Positions 34,394-41,755 of a stretch of DNA of 64,000 nucleotides are shown here, piece after piece (within the stretch, counting starts at the first letter, position 1; every line of letters starts with the position of its first letter). The DNA is from Streptomyces tuirus (lineage in GTDB: Bacteria > Actinomycetota > Actinomycetes > Streptomycetales > Streptomycetaceae). Under the pieces are notes generated by a model. It was not told where the DNA came from. It made no database searches and was given only the letters and a program-made list of their open reading frames with translations. A program made the translations under genes and the position numbers. Where the stretch lies: positions 682,001 through 746,000 of the forward strand of contig NZ_AP023439.1 of NCBI RefSeq assembly GCF_014701095.1, read 5' to 3'.

Positions 34394-37300
34394 CGGGCAC
34401 CTCCCAGGGATATCGCCAGCAGGCCGTTCTCCGGCCGGTCCGGGTCGTTGTCGCAGGTGGCGATCTCCAGCGGGCCGAGCCGCAGCACGCCGTCCTCCCT
34501 CTCTCCTCGGTCCTGTCCGGACAGCCGCCGCAGCCTGGTGACCTCGACGCTCTCCACTCCGGGCACGGCCGCGGCGGTGGCGACCAGCCGGCTGAGCCGG
34601 ACCGGTCCGCCGAAGGTCAGCGCGTCGGGGTGGAAGAAGCCGAGCCGCCCGCCCGGCAGCCGTCCGCTGCCCAGTACGCGGTACAGCTCGGCGAGGATCT
34701 GCCCGTGCTGGTGGCCGGGTCGCGCGCACACGGTGAGCGCGATGTCCAGCGGCACCAGACGCGCGGGGCCCACGACGAGGTCATGGCCGATGCGCCGGTA
34801 TACCTCCAGCGCCTGGGCGACCGAGTCGAGCAGTTCGCCCGACGGGGCGGCGGTGCCGTGGGCGTCGATGGCGACGTGTGCCTCCTGGGCACTGCCCGTC
34901 CAGCGGAGCTCGGCCGCCGCCCGCCGCACGCCCGGCAGGGCTCCCGCGAGGGCGGCGTAGTCCTCGGCGGTGACCGCGCGCAGCCGGGTGCGGCGCAGGT
35001 CGAGCGGGGCCAACTGGCGTACCTGCTCGACGGGTTCGGGCTGGGTGCCGCCGGTGGCGGGCAGCGGGTTGCGCACGACGGCGACCGGGGCCTCGCACGC
35101 GCCCCGCACGACGAGGTGGTTGATGGCTTCGGCGCCGACGTTGCCGGCCGTGCCGCCGCCGAGCCGGTGGCGCGGCTCCAGCCGGGCGCCGGGTGTGGGT
35201 CGCGCGCCGTGGCGGCCGTCGCCGAAGCGCAGGGCCAGACGGCCGTCGTCCTCGAGTTCGCCCACGAAGTGCCGGTCGCGGGGGCCGCTGTCGAGCAGAT
35301 CGCGGCGCGGTACCCAGGTCTCGTCCGGGCCGTACAGGCGTACGGCGGGCAGGGCCCGGCGCGGGTCCTGGGCGAGGGCGGCGGTCGCGGGTCCGCGCAG
35401 TACCGGCTCCTCGGGGTGGAGTCCGGCCGCGTGGGCCGGGCCCCAGGCGTGGGCGATCTCCCAGGCGATGGGCCCGTCGAGCACGGTGCCCGCGCGGGCC
35501 CGGGCGGCGAGGACCTCCACGCGGCGCAGCTTGGTCTCGAGCAACTGGTCGCTGCGGTGGAGGAGTTCGCGCAGGGCGCGGACCGGATGGGTGCGCAGTT
35601 CGAGGCGTTCCAGCACGTCCAGCCCGTAGACGACGGCGAGTTCGGCGATCTCCGGTTCGCCGAGGCCGTCCCGGTCGCGGGCGCTGCGCCACAGCTCGAC
35701 CAGCCGTTGCCGGACCCGGCCCGGGATGGCCGCGATGCGGGCCGCCTGCCCGGCGGCGACGGTGCCGGGGTCGGGGTAGGGCACCGCCTGGGTGACGGGT
35801 GCGCGGCCGAGGACCGGCCGGAAGCGGGGCGCGATGCCCGGGTAGGCCGACTGGGCGAGCAGGGTGCGCAGTGCGGCGGCCTGGGCGTACGCCGTGCCGG
35901 GCACGACCTGCTCGTGGCGCTGCCCGGCGCTCTCCAGGCGGAGACCGGCACGGTTTGTGGCGGCTTCGCCGACGACGTCGAAGAGCTCGCGGACGTCGTC
36001 CGGCACGAGGGCGCGGCCCGATCCGGTCTTGTCCGTGAGGGCGTTGATCAGCCGCGCGGGCGCGTTGCCCTCCTCGGTGTCGTGGCAGCCGAAGGCGGGC
36101 CGGTCGCACACGGCGGCGACGGCGGGCACGGGCGGCACGGTGACCGCCTCGGGGAGGCCGGTCAGGGTGCGTCCGTGGTCGACGAGGACGACGTTGCCGC
36201 GGGCGAGGGTGACGTCCTCCACGGGGAGGCAGTCGCGTCCGGCGCGGGTGGTGAGGCGGAGCGGGAAGCGCAGCGCGTCCTCGGCGTCCCAGGTGACCTC
36301 CAGGACCGGCTGGTCCTCGATCCGGTCGAGGCCGGGCGTGACGGAGGTGAGACGGACGGCCTGGCGGTGTGCGGGGTCGGCGTCGCCCGGGGTGCCGGTG
36401 CGCGGGCCCCTCACCTCCTCCAGGACGAGCACGTCGCCCGGCCGCAGGGCCAGCCGGCGTTCCCGGCACGTCTCGGGGTCCGCCCACGCGTCCCGCAGGG
36501 TGGCGGCGGTGGCGCCCCGGGGCAGGGTGCACACCTCGCCGCCCCAGGTCCACAGCCGGACGGCGTTGTGCGCGACCCTCAGCTCCAGCGGGTCGGTGGC
36601 GACGACGGGTTCGAAGACCTCCACCGAGCCGCGCTCGTCGAGGTCCCCGAGATCGGTCTCGTCGATCACGACGCCCGGCTCGGGGCGGTCGTGCGGGTCG
36701 AGGCTGCGCACGTCGACGGAGGCGAAGCGGAAGGTGCCGGGGGCGAGCACCTGGTCGTCCGCCGTCTGGACGGTGACGTACGCGCGGGCGTTGCATCCGT
36801 CGTGCATCGCGTAGTCGATGAGCCGCACATGGCGGCGTACGGAGACGCGGCGGCGGGCGGTGTCGAGGTAGGCCTCGGTGGCGACGGCGTCCTGCTGGTA
36901 GCTGATCTGGTCGCCGGTGTAGGCGAGCAGTTCGACGAGGGTCACGCCCAGGTCGGCGGGGTTGCGCTCGGCCCAGTCGGGGGTGGTGAGCGCGAGCCGG
37001 TCCAGGAGGAGCTTGCGGATGGTGTCGTAGTCGCGGGCCGTGTAGTCGATGACGGGTGCGGCCGGGAAGACCGGCTCCTCGTGCGGGGCGTCCGTGCAGT
37101 CGAAGGGGGTGGGGCAGTCGGGCCGGAAGGTGAACGTGGCGCTGTGGTAGCGCTGGTCGAAGCCGCGGTACGGCTCGGTGCCGGGCCGCCCGTACGGATC
37201 GCACTCGACGAGCGAGAGCCGGTAGCGGGAGGTGTCGCCGGCGCGGTCGAGCGTGACGTAGAGCCGGTCGTCCAGTTCCGGGTCCTCCTCGCGTTCGACG

Positions 37301-37500
37301 CTGACGTCGACGGCGGTGATGCCGGTGACGCTGCGGCCGCCGTCGATGCGGACGTTCTCGGGGCCGAGGCCGTGCGGGGCCTTGCCGAGGAAGGTGACGG
37401 TGAGCAGCAGCCCGCCGTCGTCGGCCTCGACGGTGTCGACGCCGTTCAGCCGGGCGGCCCTCACCTTGCCGCGGCGGGACGCGGTGGTGCCGGAGGTCAT
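34390..37500 (-). CDS. Large baseplate wedge protein, gpJ-like (putative baseplate assembly protein)
   Basis: 1036 residues. After a beta-rich N-terminal ~130 residues comes PVIDYTARDYDTIRKLLLDRLALTTPDW and NPADLGVTLVELLAYTGDQISYQQDAVATEAYLDTARRRVSVRRH, the hallmark of gpJ/Afp11-type wedge proteins. DGRLALRFGDGRHGARPTPGARLEPRHRLGGGTAGNVGA (about 755-795) and LRAVTAEDYAALAGALPGVRRAAAELRWTG (about 840-870) form the conserved core. It overlaps gp25 upstream and the second gpJ-like gene downstream by ATGA each. Two tandem gpJ-like genes parallel the two wedge proteins of PVC and Afp particles. Confidence 0.88.
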   Translation of the reverse strand: MTSGTTASRRGKVRAARLNGVDTVEADDGGLLLTVTFLGKAPHGLGPENVRIDGGRSVTGITAVDVSVEREEDPELDDRLYVTLDRAGDTSRYRLSLVECDPYGRPGTEPYRGFDQRYHSATFTFRPDCPTPFDCTDAPHEEPVFPAAPVIDYTARDYDTIRKLLLDRLALTTPDWAERNPADLGVTLVELLAYTGDQISYQQDAVATEAYLDTARRRVSVRRHVRLIDYAMHDGCNARAYVTVQTADDQVLAPGTFRFASVDVRSLDPHDRPEPGVVIDETDLGDLDERGSVEVFEPVVATDPLELRVAHNAVRLWTWGGEVCTLPRGATAATLRDAWADPETCRERRLALRPGDVLVLEEVRGPRTGTPGDADPAHRQAVRLTSVTPGLDRIEDQPVLEVTWDAEDALRFPLRLTTRAGRDCLPVEDVTLARGNVVLVDHGRTLTGLPEAVTVPPVPAVAAVCDRPAFGCHDTEEGNAPARLINALTDKTGSGRALVPDDVRELFDVVGEAATNRAGLRLESAGQRHEQVVPGTAYAQAAALRTLLAQSAYPGIAPRFRPVLGRAPVTQAVPYPDPGTVAAGQAARIAAIPGRVRQRLVELWRSARDRDGLGEPEIAELAVVYGLDVLERLELRTHPVRALRELLHRSDQLLETKLRRVEVLAARARAGTVLDGPIAWEIAHAWGPAHAAGLHPEEPVLRGPATAALAQDPRRALPAVRLYGPDETWVPRRDLLDSGPRDRHFVGELEDDGRLALRFGDGRHGARPTPGARLEPRHRLGGGTAGNVGAEAINHLVVRGACEAPVAVVRNPLPATGGTQPEPVEQVRQLAPLDLRRTRLRAVTAEDYAALAGALPGVRRAAAELRWTGSAQEAHVAIDAHGTAAPSGELLDSVAQALEVYRRIGHDLVVGPARLVPLDIALTVCARPGHQHGQILAELYRVLGSGRLPGGRLGFFHPDALTFGGPVRLSRLVATAAAVPGVESVEVTRLRRLSGQDRGEREDGVLRLGPLEIATCDNDPDRPENGLLAISLGGAR

Positions 37501-37892
37501 GCGGCGGCCCTCCCTTCGAAGACGTCGTCGCGCCGGGCGCCGGTGGCGCGGACGGCGTACGACAGATGGACGCGGACGCAGTGGTCCTCGCTGACGATGT
37601 CCAGCGCCGTCACCTCGATGAGGTCGCCGAGCCAGCGTTGCAGCGCGGCCTGCACGGACAGTTCGAGCGTGCTGATCAGCTCGGGGCTGCTGGGGGCGAA
37701 CACCAGGTCCAGCAGCCCGCAGCCGAAGTCGGGGCGCATCACGCGCTCGCCGGGGCTGGTGAACAGCAGTTGCTCGACCAGGTCGTGGACGTGCTCCCCG
37801 TGGCGGGCGTGCGCCGTGCGTCCGCGACGGTCGGCGCGGAAGGGGAACGCGAGGTCGGAACGGGGCCTGGTGGCCCGGCTGCCGGGGCTCAT
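37497..37892 (-). CDS. GPW/gp25-family baseplate wedge protein
   Basis: 131 residues. DLAFPFRADRRGRTAHARHGEHVHDLVEQLLFTSPGERVMRPDFGCGLLDLVFAP is the complete gp25 signature, including the conserved EH pair and the GERVMRPDFGCGL motif. VTALDIVSEDHCVRVHLSYAVRATG completes the fold. In contractile systems gp25 forms the core of the baseplate wedge and links sheath to baseplate. ATGA overlaps on both sides show tight translational coupling. Confidence 0.93.
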   Translation of the reverse strand: MSPGSRATRPRSDLAFPFRADRRGRTAHARHGEHVHDLVEQLLFTSPGERVMRPDFGCGLLDLVFAPSSPELISTLELSVQAALQRWLGDLIEVTALDIVSEDHCVRVHLSYAVRATGARRDDVFEGRAAA

Positions 37893-38224
37893 CGGACGGT
37901 GACCTTTCGCTGCGCGGCCTGGACGACGGGCGGCCCCTGCGGGACGAGGGCCGCGCTGAAGCACTGGGCCGGCGAGGTGTCGAGCAGCACGGGAGCGCCG
38001 TCGGCGGTGATGCCGGTGCGGCCGGCGGTCCAGCGGACGGTGACGCACGGCGACGGCACCCGGTCGACGGTGTGCGGGCAGCCGGTCACCACGTAGCTGT
38101 GGGCCGCCGTGGCGACGGCGGCGCCCGCGACGCGCAGTCCCCCGGCGGGCGGTGTGGCGGCGGTGACGCGGCCGCCGTGCGGGCAGCCGATCACGGCGCC
38201 CGTGTCGAGCAGATTCCCGGACAC
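37889..38224 (-). CDS. PAAR-like spike-tip protein
   Basis: 111 residues. Two similar halves carry Cys-Pro-His motifs: GAVIGCPHGGRVTA (about 9-22) and SYVVTGCPHTVDRVPSPCVTVRW (about 43-65). A small Gly/Val-rich beta protein with paired Cys-His sites, placed directly after the spike gene, fits a PAAR-like metal-binding tip that sharpens the needle. Exact family assignment is by position and motif. GTG 38224 has a GGAGAG sequence upstream, and the stop overlaps the gp25 start (ATGA). Confidence 0.72.
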   Translation of the reverse strand: MSGNLLDTGAVIGCPHGGRVTAATPPAGGLRVAGAAVATAAHSYVVTGCPHTVDRVPSPCVTVRWTAGRTGITADGAPVLLDTSPAQCFSAALVPQGPPVVQAAQRKVTVR

Positions 38225-38240
38225 GTTCTTCTCTCCCCGT

Positions 38241-38777
38241 CTATCGCTTCGAGAGCACGGTCAACTGGCCCTCGTTGATGGTCACTTCGCGTCCGCGCAG
38301 CACGATCTCGGCGCCCGCGCCGGTCGCGATGACCACGGCCTCCTTGGTGATGCGGATGGAGGCGCCGCCCTGGGCCTGGAGGAGGATCCCCTGTTCGGCG
38401 CCGGGCGTGTCGTTCATGACGAGTTTGTGCGCCCCCGGCGTCTGCACCACGACCGGCTTGCTGGGCGAGCCGGCCTGGAGTTCGCGGCGCGCGTCGGGCG
38501 GCAGCTCGTCGGCGGCCCCGTACCAGCAGCCCGTCCACACCGGGAAGCTGGGATCGCCCTGCTCGAACTCCACCCACACGCCCGCGCCGGGCGGCGGCAC
38601 CGCGAACTGCCCCGACTGCGGCCCGGTGAACGGCAGGCAGGGCAGCGCCCAGGTGGACGGCTCGTCGCCGAGCACGTCCGGGACCTCGGCGGTGACGCGG
38701 CCGATGCGCAGGGGGTCGTCGTTGCTCACGACCCGGCCGCGGAACTTGCCGAGGTAACGATTGCTGGGTGCCGCCAT
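38241..38777 (-). CDS. Spike protein, baseplate assembly protein V (gp5/VgrG OB-fold) family
   Basis: 178 residues. YLGKFRGRVVSNDDPLRIGRVTAEVPDVLG opens the OB-fold of gpV/VgrG-type spikes, with ALPCLPFTGPQSGQFAVPPPGAGVWVEFEQGDPSFPVWTGCWYG as the signature. The C-terminal part (ASIRITKEAVVIATGAGAEIVLRGREVTINEGQLTVL) has the regular short strands of the triple-stranded needle. It would trimerise at the tube tip. AGGAG lies nine bases before ATG 38777. Confidence 0.92.
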   Translation of the reverse strand: MAAPSNRYLGKFRGRVVSNDDPLRIGRVTAEVPDVLGDEPSTWALPCLPFTGPQSGQFAVPPPGAGVWVEFEQGDPSFPVWTGCWYGAADELPPDARRELQAGSPSKPVVVQTPGAHKLVMNDTPGAEQGILLQAQGGASIRITKEAVVIATGAGAEIVLRGREVTINEGQLTVLSKR

Positions 38778-38811
38778 GCTGAACTGCTCCTGGTCTGCGT
38801 TGGGCCGGCCG

Positions 38812-39951
38812 CTAGGGCCGGACGTGGTCGCTGCGGGCTTCGAGGCCCTCGCGGGAGAGGGTGAAGTTCTGCTGGAACGAGCCCGGCCGCAGGTTGTGCG
38901 TGACGGACTTGACGTAGTAGTCGCCGTCGTAGGCGCGTCCGGCGCCCCGTACGCCGACGAGCTGGCGCGGCTGGAGGATGTAGCCGTGCCGGTTGACGTC
39001 GAGGGAGCCGGAGCCGGAGACCACGTCGGCGGAGACGGCCGCGCGGGCGAGCAGCTCCGCCTCGGCCTGCTCGCGCTGCTGCTTGGCGGTGCCGGACAGC
39101 GTCCTGCGCCTCAGGGCCGGGGTGGGGCGGCGCCCCAGGGGCGGTCGCAGCGGGCTGATCGGCGGCTGGGGCAGCAGGGTGGACTGCCGGGTCCCCGGGT
39201 CCTGCCAGCGGGCCTGCGGTTCCTCCCGGGCGGTCCCGTCGTAGGCGAACGTCATCTGGTCGACGGTGGAGTGGGCGTCCAGGTTGACGCTGAGGGCGTG
39301 CTGGCGGATGCCGAGCCGGACCTCGGGGCCCCAGCGGGCCGCCGACTGCCCCGGGTTGGGGCCCGGCTCCAGGTAGAAGGTGTAGCCGTTGGCGCGGGCG
39401 AGCTCGGTGACGTACTGGAGGTCGGTGCCGGTCTGGTAGTGCACGCGCAGGTCCTGGTGCGGGGGCTGGGCGACCTTCTCGGTGTAGACGTCGGGCCGGA
39501 TGCCGTAGTCGGAGTAGCGGCGCAGGATGGCGAGCACGCGCTCGGACGGCGGCAGGTTGGGGTAGCGGGCGGTGCGCTCCTCCAGGTCCATGAGGAGGGT
39601 GAGGTCCTCACCGGTGACGGTGAGGGTGGAGTGGCCGGGCCGGTTGCTGGCGCCGACCTCCTGCCGTACGACGAGCCCGTCGAAGAGGACGGCGGGCGTG
39701 CCCCGCACGGTGACGGTCACGATCAGCCGGGTCTTCGGGTCGAAGAACCCCTCGGGCAGCAGCCGGCGGCTGATGAGGCCGTTCTTGGTGAGGTCGAAGG
39801 CGAGCTGGAAGCCGCTGCGTTCGCCGGCGGTGGCGGTGATCTGGGCGGTGAGCAGGGCCTCGGTGACCTCGGCGGGCACGGGGCGGGCGAGCTTCGGCCC
39901 CATCAGGAGGGTGATGTGGACGGGGCCCTGCCCCACGGGGAGGTCAAACAC
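38812..39951 (-). CDS. Baseplate hub protein (gpD/gp27, VgrG N-terminal-like)
   Basis: 379 residues. AQITATAGERSGFQLAFDLTKNG, LIVTVTVRGTPAVLFDGLVVRQEV and STLTVTGEDLTLLMDLEER are the first barrel of the gp27/gpD fold; VLAILRRYSDYGIRPDVY and TDLQYVTELARANGYTFYLEPG are conserved family segments; the C-terminal YDGDYYVKSVTHNLRPGSFQQNFTLSREGL closes the second barrel. It forms the trimeric hub joining tube and spike. A proline/arginine-rich insert lies at about 260-285. The GTG start overlaps the upstream gene by eight bases. Confidence 0.9.
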   Translation of the reverse strand: MFDLPVGQGPVHITLLMGPKLARPVPAEVTEALLTAQITATAGERSGFQLAFDLTKNGLISRRLLPEGFFDPKTRLIVTVTVRGTPAVLFDGLVVRQEVGASNRPGHSTLTVTGEDLTLLMDLEERTARYPNLPPSERVLAILRRYSDYGIRPDVYTEKVAQPPHQDLRVHYQTGTDLQYVTELARANGYTFYLEPGPNPGQSAARWGPEVRLGIRQHALSVNLDAHSTVDQMTFAYDGTAREEPQARWQDPGTRQSTLLPQPPISPLRPPLGRRPTPALRRRTLSGTAKQQREQAEAELLARAAVSADVVSGSGSLDVNRHGYILQPRQLVGVRGAGRAYDGDYYVKSVTHNLRPGSFQQNFTLSREGLEARSDHVRP

Positions 39952-40315
39952 GCCGGTCCCCCTGCGGGAAGCCGCCGGCGAGGGGGATGTCGATGACGCG
40001 CCCGGCCTCGTCGGTCAGCTCCCGCGGATCGAGTACGGGGTTGGCGTCGGCGATCTGCCACCACTGGCCCGGGTCGCCGAAGTACCGCTGGGCGAGCAGG
40101 TCGGGGCGCTCCCCGGCGCCGACGGCATGGGGTGCGGTGTCCTGCCCGGTGTCGTCGAGCGGGGGCAGCAACCGGCGCTTGGTGTAGCGCACTTCGGTGC
40201 CGTCGGGCTGCCGGTGCACCCCGATCTCGGCGTCGTGGTAGCGGCTGGTGCGCGGGTACGGGTGAGCGCCGGGTATGGCGTCCAGGGCGCTCTCGTACGG
40301 TTCGATGTCGGCCAT
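39944..40315 (-). CDS. gp53-like baseplate protein
   Basis: 123 residues. RLLPPLDDTGQDTAPHAVGAGERPDLLAQRYFGDPGQWWQIADANPVLDPREL contains the LysM-like motif common in small baseplate proteins (tail protein X, gp53), where the WWQIADAN stretch is highly conserved. The N-terminus (HPYPRTSRYHDAEI) recurs in CIS homologues. It sits between the tube-initiator-like protein and the hub, as in PVC-type loci, and overlaps the hub start by eight bases. It probably stabilises the hub-wedge contact. Confidence 0.82.
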   Translation of the reverse strand: MADIEPYESALDAIPGAHPYPRTSRYHDAEIGVHRQPDGTEVRYTKRRLLPPLDDTGQDTAPHAVGAGERPDLLAQRYFGDPGQWWQIADANPVLDPRELTDEAGRVIDIPLAGGFPQGDRRV

Positions 40316-40323
40316 GGTGTGGC

Positions 40324-41031
40324 TCAGCCCCTCCTGATCGATGCGCTCGCGTGCGCCGCCGCGCCGAGGCCGCCGCCGAGTCCGAGGGGGCCGAGGCCGC
40401 CGCCCCGGGCCGCGGCGGCCAGCCGCTCCTTCTGCGCGAGGTGCGCCATGTACAGATCGGCACCGCGGTGCCCGGCGGGCAGATCGCTGACGGTGAGGAT
40501 CTTCATCCCGATGCTGAGCGAGGCGCGGATCGGGTTGAGGTTCACGTCGAACGCGGACTCGTTGACCGACAGCTCCGTCAGCCGTACGGGCATGACCCGC
40601 TTGCTGCCCCAGGTGAACAGCGTCAGCGGCATCTCGATCGGGCTGATCTCGATGGCGCCCTTCTGCGACAGCCTGCTCGCGGCGCGCAGTTGGGCGGTGG
40701 TGGGCTGCACGAGCATCTCCAGCGTGGCGAGCTGGGGATGGATCCCGTCGGGCGCGGCGATCTCGAACTGATCGGTCGCGTCGATCTCGGCGGTGAACTT
40801 CCAGGTCTCCTGCGCCGGGCCCTTGAGCCGCAGCGCCTCGTTCCGGTCCCCGCTCCCGGTCCCCCCGCCTCCGGCGTCACCGCTGTCACCGGCCGACTGG
40901 GGGCTGACACTGCGTTCGAGGGTGTCCGGGTTGAACTGGAGGACGATGATGCGCTGCGGGGTGCCGGTGTCGGGGTCGACGACGACGATGCCGGAGCGTA
41001 TGGGTTTGGGGATGTCGGCGTAGCGGGTCAC
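40324..41031 (-). CDS. CIS tube-initiator / LysM-adaptor-like protein
   Basis: 235 residues. IVVLQFNPDTLERSVSPQ (about 28-45) is the conserved start of the family that includes Afp7-type proteins, with WKFTAEIDATDQFEIAAPDGIHPQLATLEMLVQP and PVRLTELSVNESAFDVNLNPIRASLSIGMKIL as further signatures of a tube-like fold. The last ~30 residues are Gly/Ala-rich. Such proteins sit between hub and tube and start tube assembly. GTG 41031 overlaps the upstream stop (GTGA). Confidence 0.82.
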   Translation of the reverse strand: MTRYADIPKPIRSGIVVVDPDTGTPQRIIVLQFNPDTLERSVSPQSAGDSGDAGGGGTGSGDRNEALRLKGPAQETWKFTAEIDATDQFEIAAPDGIHPQLATLEMLVQPTTAQLRAASRLSQKGAIEISPIEMPLTLFTWGSKRVMPVRLTELSVNESAFDVNLNPIRASLSIGMKILTVSDLPAGHRGADLYMAHLAQKERLAAAARGGGLGPLGLGGGLGAAAHASASIRRG

Positions 41032-41717
41032 GTGCGCTCCCGGAGGCGGGCCTGCAGGTCCGTGTAGTCGTGGTCGGGGAAGAGGCGGGGGAAGACGTCG
41101 AGCATTTCTCCGAGCTCGTCCCCGAGGCCCAGGAAGTCGTCGTCCGCGAAGGAGACGTCGCAGAACAGGAACTGCCAGCCGAACGTGCCCTTGGTGAGCG
41201 TGAGGGCGTCGAGGTAGCGGCAGGGGTCGAGGGCCATCCGGAAGCCGCCCAGGTTGTAGTGGAAGTCGTGGTACCAGATCTCCGGGGTGGGGGTGTCCGG
41301 GGTCAGGCGCAGCGCCGCGAAGGCGCCCGTCCCGCTCACCGGGTGATCGTCCAGCACCCTGAACTCCGCGTACCGCCGCCGTTCGTCGTGGGTCATCAGC
41401 TCGGTCGCCGTGGGCGGCGCCTCGGTGGCGACCACGGCGGGCAGGTGCGCGACGCAGAACTCTCCGGAGAGGCCGTTCTCCGAATCCTCCAGGCTCCAAC
41501 TGGCCGAGCACTGCTCGAAACGGACGAAGCAGTCCTTGAGCGCGCTGTCCAGGGAGACACCCGTGGACGCGGTGATGGCGGCGAATGCAGCGTCGATGTC
41601 CTCGCACGCGGGGTCGACGACACCGGGCAGGGCGTCGTACACCTCGAATGCGGACGCCTCTCGCAGTTCGCTCATCATCAGCCGCAGTCGTCGTTCGGCG
41701 GGGTTCAGGTCGGTCAT
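41028..41717 (-). CDS. Acidic protein downstream of the giant DUF4157 gene, family unknown
   Basis: 229 residues, acidic, with no signal or membrane segment. The N-terminal ~60 residues are helical (MTDLNPAERRLRLMMSELREA, IDAAFAAITASTGVSLDSALKD). The rest contains IWYHDFHYNLGGFRMALDPCRY and FGWQFLFCDVSFADDDFLGLGDELGEML, which I cannot assign to a named family. It starts 38 bp after the giant gene and overlaps the next baseplate gene (GTGA). Acidic proteins placed directly behind a toxin-like gene are often immunity proteins or cargo chaperones; either is possible, as is a conserved structural role. Confidence 0.75.
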   Translation of the reverse strand: MTDLNPAERRLRLMMSELREASAFEVYDALPGVVDPACEDIDAAFAAITASTGVSLDSALKDCFVRFEQCSASWSLEDSENGLSGEFCVAHLPAVVATEAPPTATELMTHDERRRYAEFRVLDDHPVSGTGAFAALRLTPDTPTPEIWYHDFHYNLGGFRMALDPCRYLDALTLTKGTFGWQFLFCDVSFADDDFLGLGDELGEMLDVFPRLFPDHDYTDLQARLRERT

Positions 41718-41755
41718 GGGCTAGCTCCGTTCGTCGGGCGCGGGCGGCGCCGGGG

